The notes under the pieces were generated by a model. That model worked only from the letters and a program-made list of their open reading frames with translations, searched no databases and had not been told where the DNA came from. The position numbers were made by a program, and so were the translations under genes. From the NCBI RefSeq assembly GCF_017948485.1, contig NZ_JAFFSX010000027.1:1-64000 (forward strand): a stretch of DNA of 64,000 nucleotides, in the 5' to 3' direction. Of this stretch, positions 42,480 through 50,962 are shown piece by piece. The stretch comes from Streptomyces sp. GESEQ-35 (GTDB taxonomy: Bacteria > Actinomycetota > Actinomycetes > Streptomycetales > Streptomycetaceae). Numbering within the stretch: position 1 is the stretch's first letter; each line of letters begins with the position of its first letter.

Positions 42480-43823
42480 GTGGACACCGAACACACCGAA
42501 GAGCCCGAGGAGTTCCTCCTGCCCCGGTCGCGGGCGGCGAACGAGCGGCTGCACGCCCTGATCCCCGGGGGCGCGCACACGTACGCCAAGGGCGACGACC
42601 AGTACCCCGAGGACCTGGCCCCGGTCATCAGCCACGGCCGCGGTGCCCATGTGTGGGACATCGACGGCAACCGCTACATCGAGTACGGCTCCGGCCTGCG
42701 GTCGGTCAGCCTCGGCCACGCCCACCCACGCGTGATCGAGGCGGTGCGGCGGGAACTCGACCGCGGCAGCAACTTCGTCCGGCCGTCCATCGTGGAGGTC
42801 GAGGCCGCGGAACGCTTCCTGGCCACGGTGCCGACCGCGGAGATGGTGAAGTTCGCGAAGAACGGCTCCGACGTCACCACCGCCGCGGTGCGCCTCGCCC
42901 GCGCCGTCACCGGGCGCCCACGGGTGGCCATCTGCGGCGACCATCCGTTCTTCTCCACCGACGACTGGTTCATCGGTACGACGCCGATGTCCGCAGGCAT
43001 TCCGGCGGCGACCACCGAACTAACCGTGGCGTTTCCTTATGGGGACCTGGCCGCCACGGAGGAACTGCTCACCCGGTACCAGAACGACATCGCCTGCCTG
43101 ATCCTCGAACCGGCAGGCCACACCGAGCCCCCGCCCGGGTACCTCGAAGGCCTCCGTGAACTGGCCGACCGGCACGGCTGCGTACTGATCTTCGACGAGA
43201 TGATCACCGGCCTCCGCTGGTCCGAGGCGGGCGCCCAGGGTCTGTACGGCGTCGTCCCCGACCTCTCCACGTTCGGCAAGGCGTTGGGCAACGGGTTCGC
43301 CGTCTCCGCGCTCGCCGGGCGCCGCGAGCTGATGGAGCGGGGCGGGCTGCGTCACTCCGGCGACCGGGTGTTCCTGCTGTCCACCACGCACGGTGCGGAA
43401 ACACACTCCCTCGCAGCCGCGATGGCCGTCCAGACCACCTACGCCGAGGAGGGCATCACCGCGCGGCTGCACGCCCTCGGCGAGAGGCTGGCCGCCGGTG
43501 TCCGCGACGTCGCGGCCGCCATGGGCGTCGGCGATCACATCGTGGTCCGGGGCCGGGCCAGCAACCTGGTCTTCGCCACCCTCGACGAGAACCGGCAGCC
43601 GTCGCAGCCCTACCGCACCCTGTTCCTGCGTCAACTCCTCGCGGGCGGGGTTCTGGCCCCGTCGTTCGTGGTGAGCAGTGCGCTGAGCGACGCCGACATC
43701 GACCGCACCGTGGAGGTGGTGGCCCAGGCCTGTGCGGTGTACCGGAAGGCACTGGACGCCGCCGACCCCACGCCCTGGTTGGGCGGGCGGCCGGTGAAGC
43801 CCGTATTCCGCCGCCTGGCGTGA
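42480..43823 (+). CDS. PLP-dependent class III aminotransferase, GSA-aminomutase-like
   Basis: A 447-residue fold-type I PLP enzyme resembling glutamate-1-semialdehyde aminomutase: GGAHTYAKGDDQYP, DIDGNRYIEYGSGL, FAKNGSDVTTAAVRLARA, LIFDEMITGLR and the PLP lysine 267 in STFGKALGNGFAVSA. Housekeeping GSA aminomutases sit with heme genes; this copy ends a polysaccharide operon and follows an RmlC-like gene. It more likely moves an amino group on a keto sugar or side chain. GTG starts 7 bases after the previous stop. It is the last gene of the operon; the next gene is convergent 7 bases away with no obvious terminator between. Confidence 0.88.
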   Translation: MDTEHTEEPEEFLLPRSRAANERLHALIPGGAHTYAKGDDQYPEDLAPVISHGRGAHVWDIDGNRYIEYGSGLRSVSLGHAHPRVIEAVRRELDRGSNFVRPSIVEVEAAERFLATVPTAEMVKFAKNGSDVTTAAVRLARAVTGRPRVAICGDHPFFSTDDWFIGTTPMSAGIPAATTELTVAFPYGDLAATEELLTRYQNDIACLILEPAGHTEPPPGYLEGLRELADRHGCVLIFDEMITGLRWSEAGAQGLYGVVPDLSTFGKALGNGFAVSALAGRRELMERGGLRHSGDRVFLLSTTHGAETHSLAAAMAVQTTYAEEGITARLHALGERLAAGVRDVAAAMGVGDHIVVRGRASNLVFATLDENRQPSQPYRTLFLRQLLAGGVLAPSFVVSSALSDADIDRTVEVVAQACAVYRKALDAADPTPWLGGRPVKPVFRRLA

Positions 43824-43830
43824 CGTGACG

Positions 43831-44598
43831 TCAGCGACGCGCCCGCCGACCGGCGTCGGCCATCCGATCGACCTGCCGGTCGGCGACTCGGTCGACCAGC
43901 CATGCGGTCGCCGGTACCACCGCCAGCGCGGTGCACCAGCCGCCGAGGACGTCGGTCGGGTAGTGCGCGCCCAGAGCGACCTGCGCCCAGCCCATGGCGG
44001 CGCCGGCAACCAGCGCCGCGGCGAGCACGAGTGACGTGCCGGCCGTCCTGCCGAGGCCGAGCCGGCCGGTCGCGATCAGCGCCACCATGAGGGCGAGCGC
44101 GGTGATGAAGGCGGTGTGCCCGCTCGGGTAGGACAGGTTGTCGTCGCCGTGGATGGTGCGTCCCACCAGGTGCTTGAGCAGCGTCGCCGTCGCCACGGTC
44201 AGGCCGGCACCGGCGACGATGAGCGCCGCCGCGCGAGGACGCCGGAGCAGCAGGCAGCCTGCCACGGTGGCCACGACCAGCGTCGCCGCTCCGGCCGGCT
44301 CCCCCAGGAAGTCCGTGGCCAGAGCGACGTGCCGCCACGGCGGCCGCACACTGTCCGCCGTCGGCCGGATGATCCAGCTGTCCACCCTGCCGGGCTCGCT
44401 GTGGCCGGCGTACAGGACCCCGACCACGACGACCACCAGCGCGGCGAAGGCCGCGATCGGCCCGAGCCACGCGCGCAGCGACGGGGGCAGCACCGCGCTT
44501 CGTAGGGCCTGCGCGGCTGGACCGAGCAAGATGATGACCCCCCGTTGTGTCCGACCCACCCTCAAGCGACCATAACCGCCCCGCCCGCCGCTGGGCAC
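43831..44598 (-). CDS. PAP2-superfamily membrane phosphatase
   Basis: A protein of about 255 residues with 5-6 membrane segments and the three phosphatase motifs: KHLVGRTIHGDD (K-x6-R), YPSGHTAF (PSGH) and GAHYPTDVLGG (HxxxD). Such enzymes dephosphorylate lipid phosphates, for example undecaprenyl pyrophosphate, outside the membrane. It is convergent with the polysaccharide operon, so lipid-carrier recycling is a possible link. The start is uncertain: GTG 44598 gives a Gly-rich leader, and a GTG at 44556 preceded by TTGAGG may be the true one. It lies 7 bases after the DUF1996 stop and may be co-transcribed with it. Confidence 0.88.
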   Translation of the reverse strand: MPSGGRGGYGRLRVGRTQRGVIILLGPAAQALRSAVLPPSLRAWLGPIAAFAALVVVVVGVLYAGHSEPGRVDSWIIRPTADSVRPPWRHVALATDFLGEPAGAATLVVATVAGCLLLRRPRAAALIVAGAGLTVATATLLKHLVGRTIHGDDNLSYPSGHTAFITALALMVALIATGRLGLGRTAGTSLVLAAALVAGAAMGWAQVALGAHYPTDVLGGWCTALAVVPATAWLVDRVADRQVDRMADAGRRARR

Positions 44599-44605
44599 TC
44601 GGGAC

Positions 44606-46060
44606 TCAGCTGCACCTGCGTCCGGTGTTGATGCACTGGACCGCCTTGTTCATCAGCTTCGCGTCGAAGACGTTGATGAAGTCACCGTGGTCGGTGACCG
44701 GCTTGTGCTGCTGTTCGGGGAAGCCGTCCAGCGCGAAGAACGGACGGGTCTTGCCGTTGTTCTTGATGCTGGGCGCGTCCACGTCGTACACCAGGCGCTG
44801 CACCAGCTGCGGGATGGCCTTGAAGCCGGTCGGGCAGTTGCCGTTGGCGTCGGCGAAGGCCACGTGCGTACGGTGGTTGGCGCTGTCGATGTTCGTTCCG
44901 TCCCAGCAACTCTGGAACTTGAAGGTGCGCACCACGTCGCTGCCTGACGGGCAGAGGGGGTACTTGTCCTTCAACTGCACCTTGTTCTCGAAGCCGGTGC
45001 AGCTCCAGGAGGCGTTGGCGTTGGCCGTGCCGTTGACGAACGCCTTGGCGTCACCGGTGATGATGCGCAGGAACTTGGGCATCGCCACCACCTTGCCGCG
45101 GGGGCTGCCCACGAAGTTCAAGGTGGCCTGCTTGGCCGTCAGAATCCGGCCCGTGTTGCCCTCGGCGCCGCCGCCCTGCTTGTCGGCGTCGAACTCCTTG
45201 GTGCCGTCCTGGAGGCGCAGCACCGGCCAGTAGTAGGACGACTTGTCGCCCTTGTTCTTGCAGCTGGTCCCGGCCTTGGCGAAGTCCTGGTCGCTGGAGA
45301 AGGCGTCGTTGTCCTGGTTGCCGACGTAGTCGTGCACGTGGTGTGCGCCGTTGGTGACACCGGGCGCGACGATGACGTTGTCGCTGTTGTACAGCTTGTT
45401 GGCGTTCACCCCGCACTTGCTGGCGAAGACACCCTTGGAAGCCTTCGCCGACCTGGCCGACGTGCGCACATTGGACTTCACCTTGGTGATGTCCACGAAG
45501 TCGGCGGCGACGGGGCCGTTGCCGCTCACTCCGGCATTGGTGTTGTTGCCACCCGGGCTGGCGGTGGGCTGACCGGCGGTGGGCTGGTTGCCGGTGGCGC
45601 GCAGTGTGCAGGCCGCGAGAGCGTCAAGGCCCTGCGGCTTGGCTGCCACCCGGCCGATGGCGGTGGCGATCCGGTCGATCGTCGCCTTCCGCTTGTCCTT
45701 CAGCGGACCCACGATCGCGTTCTGGGCGAAGTTGGGGTCCTGCTGAATCGCCTTCTGGGAGGTGGAAAGGCGCTGGTATGCCTCGGATATCTGCTTGTCG
45801 AGGAGTGCCAGTTCCTTGTCGACCTGGGCCTTCGCCCGGGCGGGCACTGATGTCAACTGCTGGCCGACGTCGGGGCAGTCAATGGTGGAGGTTCCAGCCG
45901 CGAGCGCCTGGTTCTGGGCAGAACTCTTCGGCGCGCTGGTCTCGTCGGCCGAGGCGTAGATGTTGACCGCCACCAGTCCACCGGCTCCGATGGCCAGTGC
46001 GGCCGCCGCGCCTACCGCCCGGCGGGCAGTCTTCGATCTCTTTCGCGTGTTGCGTCTCAT
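44606..46060 (-). CDS. DUF1996-domain secreted protein
   Basis: A 484-residue protein. The basic start MRRNTRKRSKTARRAVGAAA and a hydrophobic stretch ending near IYASADE form a signal peptide or anchor. A helical segment (about 60-150: VPARAKAQVDKELALLDKQI) is followed by a Gly/Asn/Thr linker. The C-terminal DUF1996 domain has HHVHDYVGNQDND, YYWPVLRLQDGT and SCWDGTNIDSANHRTHVAF, with several conserved cysteines. DUF1996 domains occur in secreted actinobacterial and fungal proteins of unknown function, often next to carbohydrate-binding modules. I prefer ATG 46060 (GAGAGG site) over ATG 46078. The polysaccharide locus lies on one side. Confidence 0.85.
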   Translation of the reverse strand: MRRNTRKRSKTARRAVGAAAALAIGAGGLVAVNIYASADETSAPKSSAQNQALAAGTSTIDCPDVGQQLTSVPARAKAQVDKELALLDKQISEAYQRLSTSQKAIQQDPNFAQNAIVGPLKDKRKATIDRIATAIGRVAAKPQGLDALAACTLRATGNQPTAGQPTASPGGNNTNAGVSGNGPVAADFVDITKVKSNVRTSARSAKASKGVFASKCGVNANKLYNSDNVIVAPGVTNGAHHVHDYVGNQDNDAFSSDQDFAKAGTSCKNKGDKSSYYWPVLRLQDGTKEFDADKQGGGAEGNTGRILTAKQATLNFVGSPRGKVVAMPKFLRIITGDAKAFVNGTANANASWSCTGFENKVQLKDKYPLCPSGSDVVRTFKFQSCWDGTNIDSANHRTHVAFADANGNCPTGFKAIPQLVQRLVYDVDAPSIKNNGKTRPFFALDGFPEQQHKPVTDHGDFINVFDAKLMNKAVQCINTGRRCS

Positions 46061-46267
46061 CAGGCCTCTCAAGGACATCTCCGGAGCCGGCAGGACTTCC
46101 GGCGTGGGTGGAGCGCGTCCTCAGATACGGATGTGCGCGCCGATTACTCAGCGCATTCTCAGGTTCGTGGGTTCCTCCATCCGTAAACGGGGCATGAGTG
46201 CCCATCTTGGGCCTCCTCCGAAACGCTACTGTCGAGGTAACCTGTCAAGTAGGATTTGGAGGTTAGC

Positions 46268-46783
46268 GTGAGGGTTGTGCCGTCGATGACGAACGAACGA
46301 CTGCTGCTGGACCTGCTGAACACCACCCCCGTAGTCGAGGGTCGCCCGCGCGACGAACTCGCCGACGTCGATGCGGGGCGGAGGTGGCTTGCGGACCACG
46401 ACCAGCCGGCCACCGCCGAGGAGTGGGATGCCGTACGTGAGGCGCGTTCGGTGCTTCAGGCCGTGATCCGCGGTGGACGGTCCTCGGAGTCCCTGGCACC
46501 CTTTGTGGCCGACGTCAGTTCTCGGCCGACGATCGCAGGGGACGGCATCGCGTGGGTTCTGGACCTGCCTGAAGGGCGAACCGCCGCAGCCAGGGCCGTA
46601 CTTGCGTGGGGCGCCCTCAGTGAATCAAGCCCCGGGAGGCTGCGTGCGTGCGCCAATCCGGAGTGCCGGCTGTTCTTGATCGACCACAGCAGGCCGAACA
46701 CGGCCCGGTGGTGCTCGATGGCCGTCTGCGGCAACCGTATGAAGGCCCGGCGGCATCACGAGCGGAGCCGGAATGCCTCGTAG
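46268..46783 (+). CDS. CGNR zinc-finger protein (ABATE domain), putative regulator
   Basis: A 171-residue protein with an N-terminal ABATE-type helical domain (ERLLLDLLNTTPVVEGRPRD) and a C-terminal CGNR zinc finger, CANPECRLFLIDHSR then WCSMAVCGNRMKARRHHER. The four cysteines and basic tail suggest nucleic-acid binding. GTG 46268 has GGAGG five bases upstream, so I choose it over TTG 46256 and ATG 46286. Divergent from the DUF1996 gene with a 200-base gap, and tail-to-tail with the hydrolase gene below. CGNR proteins often sit next to alpha/beta hydrolase or efflux genes; the target here is unknown. Confidence 0.9.
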   Translation: MRVVPSMTNERLLLDLLNTTPVVEGRPRDELADVDAGRRWLADHDQPATAEEWDAVREARSVLQAVIRGGRSSESLAPFVADVSSRPTIAGDGIAWVLDLPEGRTAAARAVLAWGALSESSPGRLRACANPECRLFLIDHSRPNTARWCSMAVCGNRMKARRHHERSRNAS

Positions 46784-46811
46784 CCGATTTCCCGGGGTCC
46801 GGACCGGTGTC

Positions 46812-47705
46812 CTAGTTGCCTTTCCACCCGTCGACCGGTGATGACAGTGACCTCTTCAGGAACCCACGGATGGCGCTCGCGGCGGCGTCCAGGTGGCTTT
46901 CGAGCAGGAAGTGCCCGCCGTCGAGCAGGACGATCTCGGCGCCCGGAGCGTCATCGGCGAAGGCGAGCGCGCCCTCGGGGCGGAAGATCTCGTCGTTGCG
47001 GCCCCAGACCGCCAGCAGCGGCACCCTGCTGTCGCGCAGGTAGGCGTGCAGCTTCGGGTACAACGGGGGGTTGCCGCCGTAGTCGGCGAACAGGGCCAGC
47101 TGCACCAGGTCGTTCCCCGGCCGGGACAAGAGGGCGAAGTCGTGCTGCCAGGTGTCAGGGCTGACCAGGCTCTCGTCCGGCACGCCGTGCAGGTACTGCC
47201 ACCGCGTCACCTCCAGGGTCAGCGCATGGCGGATCGCGGCCTCGGTCTGCGGGGTCTGCTCCTGCCAGTACACGCGCACCGGCTTCCAGAACTCCTCCGC
47301 GAAACCGGCCTCGTAGCCGTTTCCGTTCTGGGTGATGATCGCCGTGACCGCGGTCGGGTCCGCCAGGGCGAGCCGCCATCCCACGGGCGCGCCGTAGTCC
47401 TGGACGTACATCGCGTACCGGGTGACGCCGATCTGCTCCAGCAGCTGGGCGGTGAGGTCGGCCAGGGCGTCGAAGGTGTAGTCGAACTCCTCCACGGAAG
47501 GCGCGTCGGACAGGCCGAAGCCGAGGTGATCGGGGGCGATCACGTGGTAACGGTCGGCCAGCAGCGGGATCAGGTTCCGGAACATGAACGAGCTGGTGGG
47601 GAAGCCGTGCAGCAACACCACGGTCGGCGCGTCCACCGGCCCGGCCTCCCGGTAGAACAGCCGCTGTCCGCGGACGGTCGCGTAACGGTGATGGATGGTC
47701 GCCAT
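46812..47705 (-). CDS. Alpha/beta hydrolase, haloalkane dehalogenase/epoxide hydrolase-like
   Basis: A 297-residue hydrolase: HGFPTSSFMFRNLIPLLADR (HGxP oxyanion loop), VIAPDHLGFGLSDAP and the nucleophile elbow YVQDYGAPVG, in which Asp rather than Ser is the nucleophile as in dehalogenases and epoxide hydrolases. The acid is in VWGRNDEIF and the histidine in DGGHFLLES. The start at 47705 has GGAG 6 bases upstream; a longer frame to 47738 lacks this. Cytoplasmic. The reaction (C-halogen or epoxide hydrolysis) follows from the Asp nucleophile, but the substrate is unknown. A/T-richer DNA upstream (47740-47830) probably holds its promoter. Confidence 0.88.
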   Translation of the reverse strand: MATIHHRYATVRGQRLFYREAGPVDAPTVVLLHGFPTSSFMFRNLIPLLADRYHVIAPDHLGFGLSDAPSVEEFDYTFDALADLTAQLLEQIGVTRYAMYVQDYGAPVGWRLALADPTAVTAIITQNGNGYEAGFAEEFWKPVRVYWQEQTPQTEAAIRHALTLEVTRWQYLHGVPDESLVSPDTWQHDFALLSRPGNDLVQLALFADYGGNPPLYPKLHAYLRDSRVPLLAVWGRNDEIFRPEGALAFADDAPGAEIVLLDGGHFLLESHLDAAASAIRGFLKRSLSSPVDGWKGN

Positions 47706-47929
47706 GTCTGCTCCGTTCGGTGCGAGACCGGCTCGCACCGGCCCCTAACCTCTATATTCGCTTTAAGTGGTTACATCTGGAGTCAAGCATCCGGACGCTA
47801 ACCCGTCAAGCGTGAATTAATGGTTAGGTGGGAGCGGCTGTGTCTCCGCCCAGTGGAACGAACTGCTGGTTCCGCACATCCCTACAGGTGCATCAAGAAG
47901 CGTGAGCCTCCCAGTCCCACTCAGAAGCA

Positions 47930-48595
47930 GTGAGTACCGCCCTGATGAACACGTCCCCTGCCACCATTTCGCTGCCTGGCACGAGCCGAGGAGGCTGGGC
48001 CTGCGCGACGGCCTCGGCATGCGCCGGAGGGCTGGTCGTCGGTGTCCTGACCAACCTTGCTCAGGGCCGGCTTCCAGGCGCCTGGAACCAGCTCGCCAAC
48101 TCCGGCGCCGTCTGGTCCGTCGTCGCGTTCGTCGCCGGCGCGCTGCTGGCTCGGCGGGTCAGTCTGTCCGCGGCCGCCGTCGCAGGCCTGTGCGCCGAGT
48201 CCGGCCTCGTCGTCGGCTATTACGGCTACGCGGAGGTCGCCCGCGACGGCATGGGCTCACTGCACGCCCCCCTCGTCTGGCTGGGCATGGCGTTCATCGC
48301 CGGCCCCCTCTTCGGGGTGGGGGGCGTCTGGTGGCGAGGACGCGACCCGCGCCGCCGCGTCATCGCACTTGCCGCACTCGCGGGCGTCTTCGGCATGGAA
48401 GCCATCCAGTACGCCTGGGTCCTGCACTACGCCCCCCAGGCCTGGGCCTGCCTCGCCGCTCTGGTTCTCGTGGCGTTGCTGATGGGCCGCACCCACAGGG
48501 AGCGCGCGGTGACCCTGGGGACCGCCATTCCCTTCTCGCTTCTGGCCTACCTCATCTTCGAGAAGCTGGTCCTGGACACGGCCCTCGGCTCCTGA
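47930..48595 (+). CDS. Small multi-pass membrane protein (DUF6518-like)
   Basis: A 221-residue protein with about six membrane segments: GGLVVGVLTNLAQG, VVAFVAGALLARR, AAVAGLCAESGLVVGYYGYA, LVWLGMAFIAGPLFGVGGVW, VIALAALAGVFGMEAIQYAW and CLAALVLVALLMG. It resembles the DUF6518 family of Streptomyces; the function is unknown. The start may be GTG 47930 or ATG 47945; neither has a strong ribosome site. It is convergent with the DUF3105 gene 19 bases away. Confidence 0.75.
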   Translation: MSTALMNTSPATISLPGTSRGGWACATASACAGGLVVGVLTNLAQGRLPGAWNQLANSGAVWSVVAFVAGALLARRVSLSAAAVAGLCAESGLVVGYYGYAEVARDGMGSLHAPLVWLGMAFIAGPLFGVGGVWWRGRDPRRRVIALAALAGVFGMEAIQYAWVLHYAPQAWACLAALVLVALLMGRTHRERAVTLGTAIPFSLLAYLIFEKLVLDTALGS

Positions 48596-48614
48596 CGGAG
48601 AGCCGTGTCCGTCA

Positions 48615-49268
48615 TCAGACGGTCAACCCCCCTGAACAGGCGGCGCCCGGCTCGGGGGTCTGCGATCCCTGAACGTACTTGGTGAGGAACTGCTCGACCC
48701 GAGGGTCGGAGGCCTTGTCGACGCTCAGCTGGCTGCCCCACGCCGACAGCGTTATCGTCCCGGACTGGTCCTCGGCCGGGCTCATCAGGGTGTAGGGCGT
48801 CTTGGAGACCTTGTCGCCGAGCGTCTTGATGTCGGCATCGGCGGCCTTGTCGTTGTAGGTGATCCAGACCGCGCCGTGTTCGAGGGAGTGCACGGCGTTC
48901 TCGTTGGGAACGGCCTTCGTGTAGACGGTGCCGTCGCACGTCATCCACGCCTGGTTGTGGTCGCCGCCGACGGGAGGGTTCATCGGGTAGTCGACGGTGC
49001 CCTCGACATGGTTCTGAGTGAGCTTCTTCGTGTCCCAGGTCTTCTCACCCTGGACGGGCTTCTTCGCCGCGGCGGCCTCCTGCTCGTCCTTCTTGTCGGC
49101 GCTGTTGAGGGCGTATCCGCCCCAGCCGACCAGTCCGGCGACGATGACCGTGCCGAGGGTGATGGTGATGATGCGGTTGCGGCGCTCGCGGGCCCTTTCG
49201 GCGCGGCGCGCCTCCTCTATCTTGGCCCGCCGCGCCTCTGCGGACGCCTTCTTGCTCGGCTTGCTCAT
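48615..49268 (-). CDS. DUF3105-domain membrane-anchored protein
   Basis: A 217-residue protein: a very basic cytoplasmic N-terminus (MSKPSKKASAEARRAKIEEA), one membrane helix (IITITLGTVIVAGLVGWGGY), then an outside DUF3105 domain with NPPVGGDHNQAWMTCDGTVY, HSLEHGAVWITY and a C-terminal CSGG. The conserved His and Cys suggest metal binding. Start 49268 is chosen because the longer frame gives a non-typical leader. It lies 120 bases after a His/Cys-rich DUF6153-like gene on the same strand; such pairs recur in Streptomyces and may serve metal (copper) handling. This is inference. Confidence 0.88.
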   Translation of the reverse strand: MSKPSKKASAEARRAKIEEARRAERARERRNRIITITLGTVIVAGLVGWGGYALNSADKKDEQEAAAAKKPVQGEKTWDTKKLTQNHVEGTVDYPMNPPVGGDHNQAWMTCDGTVYTKAVPNENAVHSLEHGAVWITYNDKAADADIKTLGDKVSKTPYTLMSPAEDQSGTITLSAWGSQLSVDKASDPRVEQFLTKYVQGSQTPEPGAACSGGLTV

Positions 49269-49388
49269 GGCTGTGTGTTCCTCGTCCCCGCCGCGCGGTG
49301 TCGTCGGGCGGCGGTGGGTGCAGGTGTGGGGTAGATGGGCGGAAGTCGGCTGCCTGTGCACGTGAGAGCACTGCGCCGTGGCTTCGGT

Positions 49389-49817
49389 CTAGGTCCGTTG
49401 CACCTGGAGGACGTGGAGGTCGGGAGCGCGGCAGGCCGGCGCGGGCGCCGCAGTGCGTGAGGACGTGTCCGGCTGCCGGGGGAGGTCCGGCATGCGGGGC
49501 AGGATCGCCGGGACGTACTGGACGGGAGTGGCCAGCACGGCTCGCACGCCGACGACCGGGTGGCAACACGCGTCGCCGGGGTGACAGTCGGCCGGATGCG
49601 CGGAGGCCGGCGCGTGGTGTTCGGCCGGGACGTCCGTCACTACCGCGGCGGCGGACATGGTGGTCATGGCTCCGGTGGCCGGTGCGCTCTGGCTGTGAGC
49701 CGCGAGTCCCAGGCAGATCGCCAGTGCGGCGAGCAGTACGGCCAGGGCAGGGCAGAGCGCCGCGATCCGCGTGATCCACCGCGTTCCGCGGGACTTGTGC
49801 TGTGTCCGGCTCCCCAT
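49389..49817 (-). CDS. DUF6153-like His/Cys-rich exported protein
   Basis: A 142-residue protein with one N-terminal membrane segment (LCPALAVLLAALAICLGLAA) after a basic start. An outside part contains HPADCHPGDACCHP. The cluster of His and Cys looks like a metal-binding site. ATG 49817 is selected because the frame before it has no ribosome site. It is first of a two-gene group with the DUF3105 gene. No reaction can be assigned. Confidence 0.75.
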   Translation of the reverse strand: MGSRTQHKSRGTRWITRIAALCPALAVLLAALAICLGLAAHSQSAPATGAMTTMSAAAVVTDVPAEHHAPASAHPADCHPGDACCHPVVGVRAVLATPVQYVPAILPRMPDLPRQPDTSSRTAAPAPACRAPDLHVLQVQRT

Positions 49818-49896
49818 TGCCGTTGATCTTAGGTGGTTCCTGCGGTCGAGCTCTCGACTTCGCCCGGGCACTCGGAACCTGGTCGGGACGGCCGCG

Positions 49897-50898
49897 CTAC
49901 GCGGATCCCCTGATCACCAGCTCCGTCGGCAGGATGAGGGGCGTCGGCTCCTCGCCGTCCAGGACGCGCACCAGCATGCGGGTCATCTCGCGGCCGAGGG
50001 CCACGATGGGCTGATGGATCGTCGTCAGGGTCGGCTGGGTGTGCCGGGCGGTGAGGATGTCGTTGAACCCGACGACCGCGACGTCTTCGGGGACGGCACG
50101 GCCGCGCTCGCGCAGCACGCGCAGGGCGCCGGCGGCCATGGCGTCCGAGGCAACGAACACCGCGTCCAGGTCCGGGTGTTCGTCGAGGAGACGGGCGGTC
50201 GCGGCGGCGCCGTCCGCCTCGCTGAAGTCGGCGTGGGCCACCCGGTGGTCCTTCAGGCCGGCCAGGGCGACCGCCTCGCGGAAGCCCAGATAGCGGGAGA
50301 CACCTGCGTGCATATCGAGCGGGCCGGTGACGGTGGCGATGGCGCGGCGGCCCGTCGAGATCAGGTACTCCACGGCCTGGCGGGCCCCGCCCCGGTTGTC
50401 GGCGTCGACGTACCACCGTGGGGGCCGGTCCAGGGGGCGGCCTCCGTGCACGACGGGGACGCCCCCTGCCTCGGCCACCTTCGCCAGCGGATCGTTCTCG
50501 CGCAGGGCCAGCAGCATGACGCCGTCCGCGCCCCGGGATCGGAGGATGCGGGCCAGCCGGGCCCTGCCCCGCTCGGAGGCGGCCAGGACCAGCAGGAGTT
50601 CGAGGTCCGTGTCCTCGATGACCGCGTTGACACCGGTGATCACCTCGGCGAAGAAGAGGTTGGCGAACAGCGCCGGGTCGTCGCTGGAGATCGCCAGCAC
50701 CACCGCGCCGCGCCGTTGCGAGGCGAGCGAACGGGCCGCCATGTTGGGCACGTAGCCCAGCTCCGCCACGGCACTCTCCACCGCCTGCCGTGCCTTGTTG
50801 CTGACGTGCCGGCGGTTGTTGATCACCCGTGAGACGGTCCCGACCGACACCCCGGCGCGCAGCGCCACCTCGCCGAGCGTCGGCTGCCGTCCGGTCAT
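49897..50898 (-). CDS. LacI-family transcriptional repressor (sugar-responsive)
   Basis: A 333-residue regulator. The N-terminal HTH is TLGEVALRAGVSVGTVSRVI with the hinge NMAARSLASQRRGAVVLA. The periplasmic-binding-protein-like effector domain includes RSRGADGVMLLAL, DADNRGGARQAVEYLI and DVAVVGFNDILTARHTQPTL. It follows the GH1 beta-glucosidase gene on the same strand with 64 bases between, where a TGTAAGCGC half-site lies. A fuller site lies between the GH1 and GH9 genes. The context recalls CebR, the cellobiose-responsive repressor of Streptomyces, so cello-oligosaccharide is the likely inducer. The sites seen differ from the known CebR box (TGGGAGCGCTCCCA). Confidence 0.92.
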   Translation of the reverse strand: MTGRQPTLGEVALRAGVSVGTVSRVINNRRHVSNKARQAVESAVAELGYVPNMAARSLASQRRGAVVLAISSDDPALFANLFFAEVITGVNAVIEDTDLELLLVLAASERGRARLARILRSRGADGVMLLALRENDPLAKVAEAGGVPVVHGGRPLDRPPRWYVDADNRGGARQAVEYLISTGRRAIATVTGPLDMHAGVSRYLGFREAVALAGLKDHRVAHADFSEADGAAATARLLDEHPDLDAVFVASDAMAAGALRVLRERGRAVPEDVAVVGFNDILTARHTQPTLTTIHQPIVALGREMTRMLVRVLDGEEPTPLILPTELVIRGSA

Positions 50899-50945
50899 CT
50901 GGGCCTGCTCCTGGTTCGTACGGTCGGGGTCGCGAGTAGCAGCAC

Positions 50946-50959
50946 TGTAAGCGCCATCC
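50946..50959. promoter_or_regulatory. LacI-type operator half-site upstream of the lacI-like gene
   Basis: TGTAAGCGC (50946-50954) followed by CATCC matches the right half of the box at 52441-52454 in reverse orientation (shared GCGCTTACA). Its position 48 bases before the regulator's start suggests autoregulation. Confidence 0.5.
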
Positions 50960-50962
50960 GCG

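Noticed and set aside
42480..43823. Housekeeping hemL
   Set aside because: Its position at the end of a sugar operon and next to an RmlC-like gene argues against tetrapyrrole synthesis.
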